From the NCBI GenBank assembly GCA_947494805.1, contig CANLWK010000009.1, positions 1 to 64,000 on the forward strand: a DNA stretch of 64,000 bases. Reading direction: 5' to 3'. The translations under genes were made by a program, and so were the position numbers. Origin of the DNA: an uncultured Croceitalea sp. (lineage in GTDB: Bacteria > Bacteroidota > Bacteroidia > Flavobacteriales > Flavobacteriaceae). Shown here piece by piece: positions 6,734 to 15,659 of the stretch. The notes below the pieces were generated by a model. It was not told the origin of the DNA. It ran no database searches and was given only the letters and a program-made list of their open reading frames with translations. The number at the start of each line of letters is the position of its first letter. Within the stretch, counting starts at the first letter, position 1.

Positions 6734-9544
6734 TCAAACACCCAAAATGTAGTTTACAAGGTTCTTTTCGTGCTCCAAATTCATCTTTTTACGCAAACGG
6801 TACCTTTTTATTTCGACACTTCTTGGGGAGATATGGAGCAGTTGGGCTATTTCTTTCGAAGATAGGTTTAGACGTAAATAAGCACACAATTTTAAGTCAT
6901 TTGGCGACAATGTTGGATGTAGTTCTTTGATTTTTTTCAAAAACGTACTATCAGCATTGTTAAAAGCTTCTTTGAACAACTCCCAATCATCGTTTTGTTT
7001 TAAGTTCTTATCAATGATTTGAATAACGGGCTGTATTGGGGCTTTTTGATCTATTTGCAACAACTCGTCCTTTATGATTGAAAGCAGTTCGTTCTTTTTG
7101 ATAATGCTCATTGTAGATGCAGCCAGTTCCTTGCTCTTACTCTTATATTCCAATTGTAGTTGCTGATTCTTGATGTTAATGATCTCTTTTTCGCTCTGAA
7201 CTTTGGCAAAGGCCAATTCTTGTTGATTTTGAGCTATCAGTTTTGCACGTTGCCTACGATAATAACTTCGGTACACATTGTGCATGAAGATTGAGAAAAA
7301 AATGAGTGCAATAGCATAGACCAAAAGCATCAGGTTAGAGATATACCAAGGCTTTGCAATCGTAAAACCATAAGAAGCAGTATTTGTCGAAACCTTTTCA
7401 CCTATTTTGCTTTGCACTTTGAAAGTATACGCCCCATGGGGAAGGTTTTCAAAAGTAACACTATAATCTTTGGACCATCCACTCCAATAATCGTATAGCC
7501 CTTCTAATTTGAACCTGTACTGTGTTTTTAGAAGTTTGTTGAATTCTGGGGTATAAAAAGAGAATTCAAGGCTATTCTGATCGCTTCCCAATGTATTGAA
7601 AGATTCATCAAGGTAGCTATTTCTATTTACCTTGTCCATTAATGCGATGTCTGCGATAAAAACCTCAAAATCATCAACCGAATTACTTTTACTGTCAAAT
7701 GTAATATAACCCGAAGTCGTGCCCACCAAATAGGTGTCACCGTCAGTGTTTATGATATTTTCATAACCCAATATTCCATTTCTTACTTCCTTGGTCAGGT
7801 TAATGGTTTGTAGTTTTGGCTCGTTAGACAGGATGTCATAGGTTAAGAATTTGATACCGCTAGACGTAAACACCCAAAGTTTATCGGCATCCCCATGAAA
7901 TATCATTTTACCTGACTCGTAATCATCTTCGGCATACAGCCGGTCGAGTACGCTATCGTTTACAAATCTGTTTTCAGTCTCATCATATTTTAAAATACCT
8001 TTTTTATAGGCGTAAAGTATATCATTTTTATGCCTTACCAACCCTGAATTTGCTCCCCTGATCAGAGTGTCTTTTTCAACTTCTTGGACTTCGAAAAAGG
8101 TAGAATCAACCTTCAACCTAAAAATGCCGTTGTATTCATGGTTAACGAAAATTTCATCCTCCGAGCTCTCAAAATATCTAGAAGAGTTATTGAATCCTTT
8201 TATCTTGTTCCGAAGACGCCATGTACTTTCGCTCCGTTCCAAAATATACAGTCCATTATAATTACCCTGTAGCAGCAAATCAGGATTGCCATATATTGTA
8301 GAAACACCCCAGGTTCCTGGGATATTGGCAATTTTGGCAACGCTTTCGCCTTTAACTATAAAGGTCCCTGTATGATGGCCACAGAAAAGCGTACCCTCAA
8401 TGGTCTTTAAACTCCAAACCTGTCCTTGTGTGCCCCTTATAAATTGAAAACGCGCTCCTGTTCTTGTATTTTTATAGAAAAGTCCCTGATTGGTACCCAA
8501 ATACAGTATGTCATCTTTTAAAGCCGCCGCATATATACTACCCAAAACCCCCCTATCATCATTAAAGACCCTAAATGGTGCTTCGGTATTTATCACAGCT
8601 ACCCCATTATCCAAACCCAACCAAACATTACGTTTGTCATCTTCGTAAATTGAAAGAACCGTATTATTTGACAAGCCATTGTTCTGATCAATCATCTTTT
8701 CAAAAACGCCATCTTTGTTCAAATAGACCAATCCGTTTGAAATGGTTCCCAAAACAAACTTTCCATCTTTCAAGCGGACGGCCTTGTAAAAGCTAAAATT
8801 GGTATAGTTATCGTCTTTAAGAAATGGTAACTGGTCCATTCTTCCATCGGCATTCAAGCTATAAAATCCATTATTTTGAGTCACAACAAGTGTCTCGCTC
8901 TCATTTTGAAACATACTGACGATTTCATCATCTTTGACCACTGAGGCATCTGACACTAATTGATCTTGACCGTACTTAATGGTAAACAATCCTTTTCCCA
9001 AACGTTGAAAATAAATGGTCTGACCCACTTTGAAGACCTTGGTAATCGTACTCTTGGTATCAATTCTATTGACAATTTCTTCTTTATTCAGAATATAAAT
9101 GGCCTTTTTCGATTGAAAAACCCTTAAATCGCCAATCACCTCAATATTCCAAAATTCCTCATCTTCAATTAAAGGAAATTTCAATTTTTTGGACAGTGAA
9201 TTGTACTTTAATTGGTTCAAACTATCTTTTTGCCAATAACCAAATTCCATGTAGCAGCCAGTATAGATTCGGTCGTCAATAATCTCAACCGATCTCATGA
9301 TGCTCTCGTTTGGCGAAGGATAGAGTCGCCAACGTGCGCCATTGTACTCTAAAAGACCTTTATTATTGGCAATATAAATGAGTTTTGATGACGTGGATTG
9401 CGAAATATCCCAATTTTGGTTTTCGCCTTCATAATCAACAGGAGTGAAATTTTGAATAGGAGGTAGTTCTTGTGTAAAACCTGCGCTACAGGTAATGAGC
9501 GCAAACAACAAAAACGCAAATATTCTTATTCGGCAGCTATACAT
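6734..9544 (-). CDS. Transmembrane propeller sensor with LuxR-type HTH (PUL regulator)
   Basis: 936 residues. Signal peptide (LITCSAGFTQ) followed by a periplasmic region of repeated beta-propeller blades of the Reg_prop type (for example LSNNTVLSIYEDDKRNVWLG). A Y_Y_Y domain follows at roughly 660-730 (QYRFKLEGLYDYWSGWS), then one membrane helix about 733-757, a coiled coil to about 820, and a C-terminal LuxR/GerE HTH at about 880-930 (LSSKEIAQLLHISPRSVEIK). No histidine kinase, receiver or AraC domain is present, so signal and DNA binding sit in one membrane protein. Such proteins sit beside flavobacterial glycan loci and act as their switches; here it is directly upstream of the glycosidase operon on the same strand. 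The ligand is unknown; a beta-glucan oligosaccharide is inference. Confidence 0.85.
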   Translation of the reverse strand: MYSCRIRIFAFLLFALITCSAGFTQELPPIQNFTPVDYEGENQNWDISQSTSSKLIYIANNKGLLEYNGARWRLYPSPNESIMRSVEIIDDRIYTGCYMEFGYWQKDSLNQLKYNSLSKKLKFPLIEDEEFWNIEVIGDLRVFQSKKAIYILNKEEIVNRIDTKSTITKVFKVGQTIYFQRLGKGLFTIKYGQDQLVSDASVVKDDEIVSMFQNESETLVVTQNNGFYSLNADGRMDQLPFLKDDNYTNFSFYKAVRLKDGKFVLGTISNGLVYLNKDGVFEKMIDQNNGLSNNTVLSIYEDDKRNVWLGLDNGVAVINTEAPFRVFNDDRGVLGSIYAAALKDDILYLGTNQGLFYKNTRTGARFQFIRGTQGQVWSLKTIEGTLFCGHHTGTFIVKGESVAKIANIPGTWGVSTIYGNPDLLLQGNYNGLYILERSESTWRLRNKIKGFNNSSRYFESSEDEIFVNHEYNGIFRLKVDSTFFEVQEVEKDTLIRGANSGLVRHKNDILYAYKKGILKYDETENRFVNDSVLDRLYAEDDYESGKMIFHGDADKLWVFTSSGIKFLTYDILSNEPKLQTINLTKEVRNGILGYENIINTDGDTYLVGTTSGYITFDSKSNSVDDFEVFIADIALMDKVNRNSYLDESFNTLGSDQNSLEFSFYTPEFNKLLKTQYRFKLEGLYDYWSGWSKDYSVTFENLPHGAYTFKVQSKIGEKVSTNTASYGFTIAKPWYISNLMLLVYAIALIFFSIFMHNVYRSYYRRQRAKLIAQNQQELAFAKVQSEKEIINIKNQQLQLEYKSKSKELAASTMSIIKKNELLSIIKDELLQIDQKAPIQPVIQIIDKNLKQNDDWELFKEAFNNADSTFLKKIKELHPTLSPNDLKLCAYLRLNLSSKEIAQLLHISPRSVEIKRYRLRKKMNLEHEKNLVNYILGV

Positions 9545-9589
9545 CGATAGCTAAAGATAGTGAAAGGATTCGTAGTGATCAATACGGTC

Positions 9590-9865
9590 TTAAACCAACT
9601 CTGCACTCAGGCCTGCTTTCAACAATCGAGAACAACGTGGCTTTAAATCATCATATTCGCCTGTCTTAACCGTGCATTTGCCCTTATAGTGGACAATAAG
9701 TGCACATTGTTCAGCCTGCTCAGGAGAATGCTCACAGACATCGACGAGTGTACCGATTACATGATCAAAGGTGTTTACATCATCATTGAATAGCACGATC
9801 TCGCTTTGTTTGACAACCTCTTCTTCTAAGATCAGTTCTTCAGAAATTTTTTCTTTTGTTCCCAT
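9590..9865 (-). CDS. clpS: ATP-dependent Clp protease adaptor ClpS
   Basis: 91 residues, normal for ClpS. The signature IVLFNDDVNTFDHVIGTL (residues about 23-40) is the N-end-rule substrate pocket and ClpA/C-binding face; EQAEQCALIVHYKGKC continues the core. ClpS hands proteins with destabilising N-terminal residues to the Clp ATPase for degradation in the cytoplasm. It is the last gene of the minus operon after prmA (18-base gap). The C-terminal tail (SRLLKAGLSAELV) replaces the usual short end helix without disruption. Confidence 0.93.
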   Translation of the reverse strand: MGTKEKISEELILEEEVVKQSEIVLFNDDVNTFDHVIGTLVDVCEHSPEQAEQCALIVHYKGKCTVKTGEYDDLKPRCSRLLKAGLSAELV

Positions 9866-9883
9866 AGCTTCACCTTACAAGCT

Positions 9884-10714
9884 CTAATGTACATATTTTG
9901 CCGCAACCCAATTATTCTTTTCCAAATTTTTTTCGAATTGCAAACCAGACCGTGCACATTTTGCGGATATCATATCTAAATCGCTCAAATAGAAGCCACT
10001 AAGAAATAACATTCCTCCTTCATTCAAAGCCGTGGCATATGTTGTAATATCTTCCAATAAGATATTTCTGTTGATATTGGCTAAAATAACATCGTACTTT
10101 TTGCCTACCAATAGATTTGAATCTCCTTCAAAAACTTCGATTTTGGTACAGTCGTTTCGTGCAACATTTTCAAGGGAATTGACATAACACCAATTATCTA
10201 TATCAATTGCTTCTAACTGTACGGCCCCCTTCATTTCAGCAAGTATCGCCAAAACTCCAGTGCCGCAACCCATATCCAATACTGTTTTATCTTTAAAACC
10301 GTTCTCAAGAATATGGGCAAGCATCATATATGTGGTTTCGTGATGACCTGTGCCAAAACTCATTTTGGGTTCAATCACGATATCGTAAAGTACTTCTTGC
10401 TTCTCGTGAAAAGGAGCTCTTACCATACAATCATTACCCACTTTTATAGGATCAAAACTTTTCTCCCAAACCGCATTCCAGTTTTGTTGTTGCACTCCTG
10501 TTGAAGTCCAATGGATTTTAAACTCATCTGTACTGAAAACTTGAAGTGTATTAAATTTTGGTTCATCAAAGTCTTCTTCGGCAATAAATGCGGTAAGCCC
10601 GTCTTCATGCTCCACAAAGCTTTCAAACCCGATATCACTTAACTGGGCCACCAAAATATCTGAAGTTGGTTGCAGCGGGCTTAGGCTGAACTGAAATTCT
10701 AAGTATGTCAACAA
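9884..10714 (-). CDS. prmA: Ribosomal protein L11 methyltransferase
   Basis: 276 residues. The C-terminal Rossmann methyltransferase domain carries the SAM motif VLDMGCGTGVLAI and the catalytic-region motif LANINRNIL (the NPPY-like N-I-N-R-N of PrmA). The N-terminal third is the L11-binding domain (YLEFQFSLSPLQPTSDILVAQL). The enzyme trimethylates lysines and the N-terminus of ribosomal protein L11. It lies 10 bases downstream of tpiA and 18 upstream of clpS. The start at MLTYLEF is the only sensible ATG. Confidence 0.93.
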   Translation of the reverse strand: MLTYLEFQFSLSPLQPTSDILVAQLSDIGFESFVEHEDGLTAFIAEEDFDEPKFNTLQVFSTDEFKIHWTSTGVQQQNWNAVWEKSFDPIKVGNDCMVRAPFHEKQEVLYDIVIEPKMSFGTGHHETTYMMLAHILENGFKDKTVLDMGCGTGVLAILAEMKGAVQLEAIDIDNWCYVNSLENVARNDCTKIEVFEGDSNLLVGKKYDVILANINRNILLEDITTYATALNEGGMLFLSGFYLSDLDMISAKCARSGLQFEKNLEKNNWVAAKYVH

Positions 10715-10724
10715 ATCAACGGTA

Positions 10725-11474
10725 TTAAATGGCTTTCACAATCTCCATAAAATCATTACATTTTAGTGATGCACCACCAATTAGGCCACCATCAACATCT
10801 GGCTTTGAAAAGATCTCTTTGGCGTTATTGGGCTTTACACTACCACCATAAAGAATAGTGACCTCATCTGCAATTTTGGCGTCAAAAGCAGCGGCAATGG
10901 TTTTACGTATAAATGCATGCATTTCTTGGGCCTGTTCGGGGCTTGCGGTCTCTCCAGTACCTATGGCCCAAACAGGTTCATAAGCCAATACGATTTGTTT
11001 CCAATCTGCTTTATTTAAACCAAACAACGCATTCTTCAATTGACTTTCGACAACGGCAAAATGATTTTCTGATTTGCGGTCTTCTAATTCTTCGCCAAAA
11101 CAAAAGATGATCTTCATATCCTTTACAAGAGCGGTTTTTACCTTTTTTGATAGCAACTCGTCATCTTCACCAAATAGCGAACGACGCTCAGAGTGCCCAA
11201 GAATTACAGTTTCCACACCGATGTTCAATAACATATCAGCTGAAATCTCACCTGTAAAAGCACCATCTTCGGCAAAGTGCATATTCTGAGCCGCTACCTG
11301 TATTATAGAATTTTCAAGGTGGTTTACGGCCGTAGAAAGATTGACAAAAGTGGGTGCTACAACCACCTCAGCCCGGGTATCGGGCAACTTCGCCGCCAAT
11401 TCGGCCAAAAGCGCTTCAGTCTCTTCTAAATTCTTGTTCATTTTCCAATTGCCCGCTACTATTTTGGTTCTCAT
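10725..11474 (-). CDS. tpiA: Triose-phosphate isomerase
   Basis: 249 residues, the standard length. It interconverts dihydroxyacetone phosphate and glyceraldehyde 3-phosphate in glycolysis. All catalytic positions are seen: Asn9 and Lys11 (GNWKMNK), His94 (ILGHSERR), Glu166 in AYEPVWAIGTG with the adjacent mobile loop, and the phosphate-binding YGGSVKPNN and GLIGGASL. It sits mid-operon between the DoxX-type gene and prmA. Confidence 0.97.
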   Translation of the reverse strand: MRTKIVAGNWKMNKNLEETEALLAELAAKLPDTRAEVVVAPTFVNLSTAVNHLENSIIQVAAQNMHFAEDGAFTGEISADMLLNIGVETVILGHSERRSLFGEDDELLSKKVKTALVKDMKIIFCFGEELEDRKSENHFAVVESQLKNALFGLNKADWKQIVLAYEPVWAIGTGETASPEQAQEMHAFIRKTIAAAFDAKIADEVTILYGGSVKPNNAKEIFSKPDVDGGLIGGASLKCNDFMEIVKAI

Positions 11475-11501
11475 GATGCTATTTTTATTTGTTTGTGTTC
11501 T

Positions 11502-12602
11502 TTATGGTTTAAAAACCAGGTTATCAAAATCGTTGTAATGTTCTTTCTGCAAAATCGTACCGTTCCCCAATACCAAAATAGCAGGATTTGACCGCACTAT
11601 GGTCTTTAATGCCGTTTCATCTGTAAAGTAAAAATCAAAGTTTAAATCATACTCTTTGACCAATGCACCACCGGTTGCTTCACTTGAGGCAGACATACCA
11701 ATAACTTCGTATCCGTTCTTGAGCGCTTGGTCCGTTGTAACCTTTAACTTATTAAAAACATCATAATTACTCTTGACCAAATCATAGGCTATCACCATGA
11801 CCAATTTGTCTTTTTTCAACATGGCCTCGGTAAAATCACTCCCATCTTTTTCTATGGTAAAATCATGAATCGGAGGTTCATAACCTTTTTGTATCTCGGT
11901 AGTCTCCACATCAATAAAATCCCCATCAACTGATGGATAATCGCCATTGGTGACCACAATCTTGTCTTCACCATTGACCTTAAACCGCCAGGCATATTCG
12001 TACAAGGGTTTTGGAGCGTCATCAGGCACAACCATGCCATCTTGAATGTTCGCGCCGATTTTGTAAGGCCTAAAGTCTTTTGCCGGTAAATGATTCAATA
12101 CATAAAAAGCAAACCACGAACAGCCCAGAAAGGAAACTATCATTATTACAAGATTGATTTTCTCTGTGAACATAGGTCTGATAAACTTCACCCCTACAAC
12201 CAACACGATAATAAAGATCAAAAGGACAATATCTTTTATAAACGATTCCCAAGGAGTTAATTTCACTGCGTCCCCAAAACATCCACAGTCGGTAACCTTA
12301 TTAAAATAAGCCGAGTAAAAGGTCAAAAAAGTAAAGAAGACAATCATGGCCAATAAGCTCCATACCGTAAGCTTTGGTTTAAAACCAATCAGTAACATAA
12401 TACCAAGCAGTACTTCCACAATGACTACAATAATTGCTATAGTTAGCGCGTAAGGCATGAAAAAGGGCAAATCCAAAACTCCTTGGCTAAAATATTCTTC
12501 AAGCTTGAAAGAGAATCCTACTGGGTCATTAAGCTTTATCAATCCACTTATAATGAAAAGTACGCCCACAAAAGTTCTTGAAAAACCTACTAGATATTTC
12601 AT
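11502..12602 (-). CDS. DoxX/BT_3928-type membrane protein with periplasmic thioredoxin-like domain
   Basis: 366 residues. Residues 1-145 hold four membrane helices of the DoxX type (FVGVLFIISGLIKLNDPVGF at the start), with the motif DCGCFGD between helices 3 and 4; another helix follows near residue 155. From about 175 on the protein is soluble and ends in a thioredoxin-like fold (LVMVIAYDLVKS, then VIGMSASS and FYFTDETALKTIVRSNPAILVLGNG) without a CxxC motif. In Bacteroidota this family is found beside tpiA; its function is unproven, and a role in quinone-linked or thiol redox chemistry is only suggested by the domains. Its ATG overlaps the stop of the DUF1599 gene (ATGA), which points to translational coupling. 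Confidence 0.82.
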   Translation of the reverse strand: MKYLVGFSRTFVGVLFIISGLIKLNDPVGFSFKLEEYFSQGVLDLPFFMPYALTIAIIVVIVEVLLGIMLLIGFKPKLTVWSLLAMIVFFTFLTFYSAYFNKVTDCGCFGDAVKLTPWESFIKDIVLLIFIIVLVVGVKFIRPMFTEKINLVIMIVSFLGCSWFAFYVLNHLPAKDFRPYKIGANIQDGMVVPDDAPKPLYEYAWRFKVNGEDKIVVTNGDYPSVDGDFIDVETTEIQKGYEPPIHDFTIEKDGSDFTEAMLKKDKLVMVIAYDLVKSNYDVFNKLKVTTDQALKNGYEVIGMSASSEATGGALVKEYDLNFDFYFTDETALKTIVRSNPAILVLGNGTILQKEHYNDFDNLVFKP

Positions 12603-13141
12603 TTATCTTCATTTAAATGAATTAGGGCAAAAACGGCATAATTCAACATATCTTGGTAGTTGGCATCAATCCCCTCACTTACAAGTGTTTTTCCCTTATT
12701 GTTCTCAATCTCTTTGACCCGTAACAACTTTTGAAGAATCAAATCAGTTAATGAGCTCACCCTCATTTCACGCCAAGCCTCGCCATAATCATGATTTTTG
12801 GCTTCCATTAATTTTTTGGTAAGGGCCACTTTCTCCTCATACAACTCAATAGCCTCATCGGCACCTAAATCCGGCGTTTCAACCACTCCTCTATCAATTT
12901 GAATCAGGGCCATTATTGAATAGTTGATGATACCAATAAATTCTGCATGCTGCCCTTCATCAACTTTTTGCACTTCGTTTTCCTGCAAGCCTCTTATGCG
13001 TTGCGCTTTTATAAATATCTGGTCTGTCAATGAAGGTAATCTCAAAATTCGCCAGGCAGTTCCATAATCTTTTGTTTTTTGAACAAATAGCTTCTGGCAT
13101 TCCGCAATCACTTCGTCATACTGTTGCGAGGTCTTTTGCAT
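12599..13141 (-). CDS. DUF1599 protein with internal duplication
   Basis: 180 residues, cytoplasmic, all-helical. It consists of two copies of one unit: CQKLFVQKTKDYGTAWRILR with LTDQIFIKAQRIRGLQ in the first half and LTKKLMEAKNHDYGEAWREM with LTDLILQKLLRVKEIE in the second, each followed by a helix ending NYSIMALIQ or NYAVFALIH. The repeated KxxDYGxAWR motif is probably the functional centre. The family is annotated as nucleotide-modification-associated, but no activity is established. It is the first gene of the minus operon leading to tpiA, prmA and clpS. Confidence 0.85.
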   Translation of the reverse strand: MQKTSQQYDEVIAECQKLFVQKTKDYGTAWRILRLPSLTDQIFIKAQRIRGLQENEVQKVDEGQHAEFIGIINYSIMALIQIDRGVVETPDLGADEAIELYEEKVALTKKLMEAKNHDYGEAWREMRVSSLTDLILQKLLRVKEIENNKGKTLVSEGIDANYQDMLNYAVFALIHLNEDK

Positions 13142-13193
13142 CTATGTTAATTTGTATAAATTTTAGGTTTGGCCGTAATAAAATTGCCAAAGG

Positions 13194-13220
13194 CAAAGAT
13201 AACGAAACGCAATAAAGCAA
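13194..13220 (-). promoter_or_regulatory. Candidate promoter of the DUF1599-tpiA-prmA-clpS operon
   Basis: The minus strand has a perfect -7 box TATCTTTG (13201-13194) with TTTG (-33; TTG at 13220-13218) 16 bases upstream, one short of the usual spacing. The predicted start leaves a leader of about 45 bases before the ATG at 13141. A plus-strand TAGGTTTG at 13164-13171 could serve folP, but its nearest -33 TTG is 25 bases away. Confidence 0.42.
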
Positions 13221-13230
13221 AGATTCTTTA

Positions 13231-14070
13231 ATGACAATAAACTGTAAAGGACAATTGATTGATTTGGGCGTGCCCAAAGTGATGGGCATTTTAAACCTAA
13301 CACCTGATTCTTTTTATGATGGAGGCAAGTACAAAAATGCCTACACCATATTAAAACAAATGGAAAAAATGCTTTCGGATGGTGCAACATTTATCGATTT
13401 GGGAGCCTACAGTTCAAGACCTGGTGCACAGTATGTGCCAGAAGATGAAGAATTGCACCGCATACTGCCCATTGTCAATTTAATCTTAAAAGAATTTCCC
13501 AATGCCGTGCTGTCCATCGACACCTTTCGCAGTCGTGTTGCCAAAAAATGTTTAGAAGTTGGTGCAGCTGTCATTAACGATATTTCTGCAGGAAATTTAG
13601 ATAGTAATATGTTTGAAGTTGTTGCGCAATATCAGGTTCCTTATATCATGATGCATATGAAAGGAACCCCTCAAAACATGAAAGATTTGACCGATTATGA
13701 TAATCTCATCAAAGATCTATTGTTTTATTTTTCGGAGCGCATTGCATTGGCACGTCAAAAGAAAATAAATGATATCATAATTGATCCCGGCTTCGGATTT
13801 GCAAAGACCACACCTCAAAATTTTCAGTTGCTCGAACATCTAGCCCTTTTTAAAACACTTCGTCTACCTTTATTGGTCGGATTAAGCCGTAAATCAATGA
13901 TTTACAAAACTTTGAACAACACTTCAAAAGAAGCACTCAACGGCACTACGGCACTGCATATGGTCGCTTTGCAAAACGGGGCAAACATCCTTAGGGCCCA
14001 TGATGTAAAAGAAGCGATGGAGTGCGTTCATCTTTTTAAGGCATTGACGCAATGTAGTATTTCAATTTAG
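13231..14070 (+). CDS. folP: Dihydropteroate synthase
   Basis: 279 residues. It condenses dihydropterin pyrophosphate with p-aminobenzoate in folate synthesis and is the sulfonamide target. Seen motifs: VMGILNLTPDSFYDGG (pterin/pABA loop 1), GATFIDLGAYSSRPGA (loop 2), VLSIDTF, VINDISAG, YIMMHMKGTP, IIIDPGFGFAKT, LLVGLSRKSMI and the final LRAHDVKEA. Divergent from the DUF1599 operon; cdaA follows after 37 bases. Confidence 0.97.
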   Translation: MTINCKGQLIDLGVPKVMGILNLTPDSFYDGGKYKNAYTILKQMEKMLSDGATFIDLGAYSSRPGAQYVPEDEELHRILPIVNLILKEFPNAVLSIDTFRSRVAKKCLEVGAAVINDISAGNLDSNMFEVVAQYQVPYIMMHMKGTPQNMKDLTDYDNLIKDLLFYFSERIALARQKKINDIIIDPGFGFAKTTPQNFQLLEHLALFKTLRLPLLVGLSRKSMIYKTLNNTSKEALNGTTALHMVALQNGANILRAHDVKEAMECVHLFKALTQCSISI

Positions 14071-14107
14071 TAATCCTATTTTTCCTAATTTTACAAAAAC
14101 ACAGCCC

Positions 14108-14893
14108 TTGGAATTTCTGAATTTTCTGGAGTTTAAGATTACCGATGTCATTGACATCATTTTGGTGGCTGTACTGCTCTACTACATCTACAAACTTGTT
14201 AAAGGTACCGTTGCTATCAATATTTTTATTGGTATCGTCATTGTCTGGGCACTGTGGAAACTCACCGAGCTTTTAGAGATGAAAATGATAAGTAGTATGG
14301 TCGGTGGCTTTATGAACATTGGCCTGATTGCCTTGATCATTGTTTTTCAGCAAGAAATTCGAAAGTTCCTATTGATGATAGGTTCAACCAATTTTGCTAC
14401 CAAACGGAACTTTATCAAGCACTTTAAATTCTTAAAACAAGAGACCATCCCCACCGATACCGATATCGATGCCATTGTAGATGCTTGTGAAAAAATGGGC
14501 ATGAGCAAAACGGGAGCTATTTTGGTCATTGAACGCAACAACAAACTCGATTTTGTAAAAGCCACAGGCGATAAAATGAGTATTGAGGTGACACAACCAA
14601 TAATTGAAAGTATTTTTTACAAAAACAGTCCGCTACACGATGGCGCTGCCATCGTACAGGACAATTACATCACTGCTACCCGTGTGATTTTACCTGTGTC
14701 CAATGAACGTAATATTCCACTTAGATTTGGCCTTAGACATAGGGCCGCTGTTGGCATTACCGAAAAGACAGATGCAATATGCTTGGTGGTAAGCGAAGAA
14801 ACAGGACTCATTTCTTACATTAAAAACGGGGAGTTTGTTCTTTATAAAAGCCTTGATGAGCTTAAAGAAATGCTTAAAAAAGATTTGACCTGA
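14108..14893 (+). CDS. cdaA: Diadenylate cyclase CdaA (DisA_N domain), TTG start
   Basis: 261 residues. It joins two ATP into cyclic di-AMP. Three membrane helices (about 12-30, 36-54, 65-85) precede the DAC domain with Asp178-Gly179-Ala180 (SPLHDGAAIV) and Arg210-His211-Arg212 (GLRHRAAVG), the two signatures of active enzymes. No ATG occurs before the second helix, so TTG at 14108 is the best start. Its stop overlaps the ATG of the next gene (TGATG). The usual partner gene ybbR (cdaR) is absent here. Confidence 0.93.
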   Translation: MEFLNFLEFKITDVIDIILVAVLLYYIYKLVKGTVAINIFIGIVIVWALWKLTELLEMKMISSMVGGFMNIGLIALIIVFQQEIRKFLLMIGSTNFATKRNFIKHFKFLKQETIPTDTDIDAIVDACEKMGMSKTGAILVIERNNKLDFVKATGDKMSIEVTQPIIESIFYKNSPLHDGAAIVQDNYITATRVILPVSNERNIPLRFGLRHRAAVGITEKTDAICLVVSEETGLISYIKNGEFVLYKSLDELKEMLKKDLT

Positions 14894-15657
14894 TGAACTG
14901 TAAAACGTGTGGTAATTCATTGCGATCCGACTTTGGTTATTGCCCTTCATGTGGTGCCAAAATCATTAAAAACCGACTCACACTAAAAAATGTTTGGGAA
15001 GACCTTAGTTTTCAAGTATTCAATCTAGATAATACATTTTTAAAAACATTTAAACATCTTTTTACAAAGCCCGAGATTGTCATTGAAGGCTTTATTCATG
15101 GGGCAAGAAAAAAATACATGAACCCCATAAGCTATTTTGCCATTGCAATAACACTTTCAGGACTTATGTTCTTTGTGTTACGAAACATCTATGATGTAAA
15201 TCTTATGCAGAATAGCTTTAGCAACGTTAAAACCCCTAATATGAGCTTTATTTTTGACTATCAAGGTTTGCTTTCTTACTTGTTGATGCCGGTTTATGCA
15301 TTAATGACTTGGGTGCTTTTTTTAGATAAACCAATATTGAACTTCACTGAGCATTTGGTAGCGAATGCCTATATCACAGGACAGGTTTCTTTTGTTCAGG
15401 TATTGATCTGCATTCCGCTTTTTGGTTTTTTTGATATCCGTTATGATCTATTCAACTGGTGTTTCTTACTGTTTTCAGTTGTTTTCCAATTTTATGCTTT
15501 TAAGCGAATATTCAAAATTGGTATCGGAAGTGCCCTTTTACGAGGTATGGGCTACCTCTTTCTTTTTGTGGTTGTGATGATGGGCATTGGAATTTTAATT
15601 ATACTGATAGGCCTCTTGACAGGCTCGATAAACTTTTCAGATTTTGCGCCAAAGTAG
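14893..15657 (+). CDS. DUF3667 zinc-ribbon membrane protein
   Basis: 254 residues. The N-terminus is a zinc ribbon with Cys3-x2-Cys6 and Cys17-x2-Cys20 (CKTCG, CPSCGAK). A cytoplasmic stretch and about five membrane helices follow (for example NPISYFAIAITLSGLMFFVL and MGYLFLFVVVMMGIGILIIL). This layout matches DUF3667 proteins of Bacteroidota, whose function is unknown. It is translationally coupled to cdaA through a one-base overlap and ends two bases before the convergent ABC exporter. Confidence 0.82.
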   Translation: MNCKTCGNSLRSDFGYCPSCGAKIIKNRLTLKNVWEDLSFQVFNLDNTFLKTFKHLFTKPEIVIEGFIHGARKKYMNPISYFAIAITLSGLMFFVLRNIYDVNLMQNSFSNVKTPNMSFIFDYQGLLSYLLMPVYALMTWVLFLDKPILNFTEHLVANAYITGQVSFVQVLICIPLFGFFDIRYDLFNWCFLLFSVVFQFYAFKRIFKIGIGSALLRGMGYLFLFVVVMMGIGILIILIGLLTGSINFSDFAPK

Positions 15658-15659
15658 GC

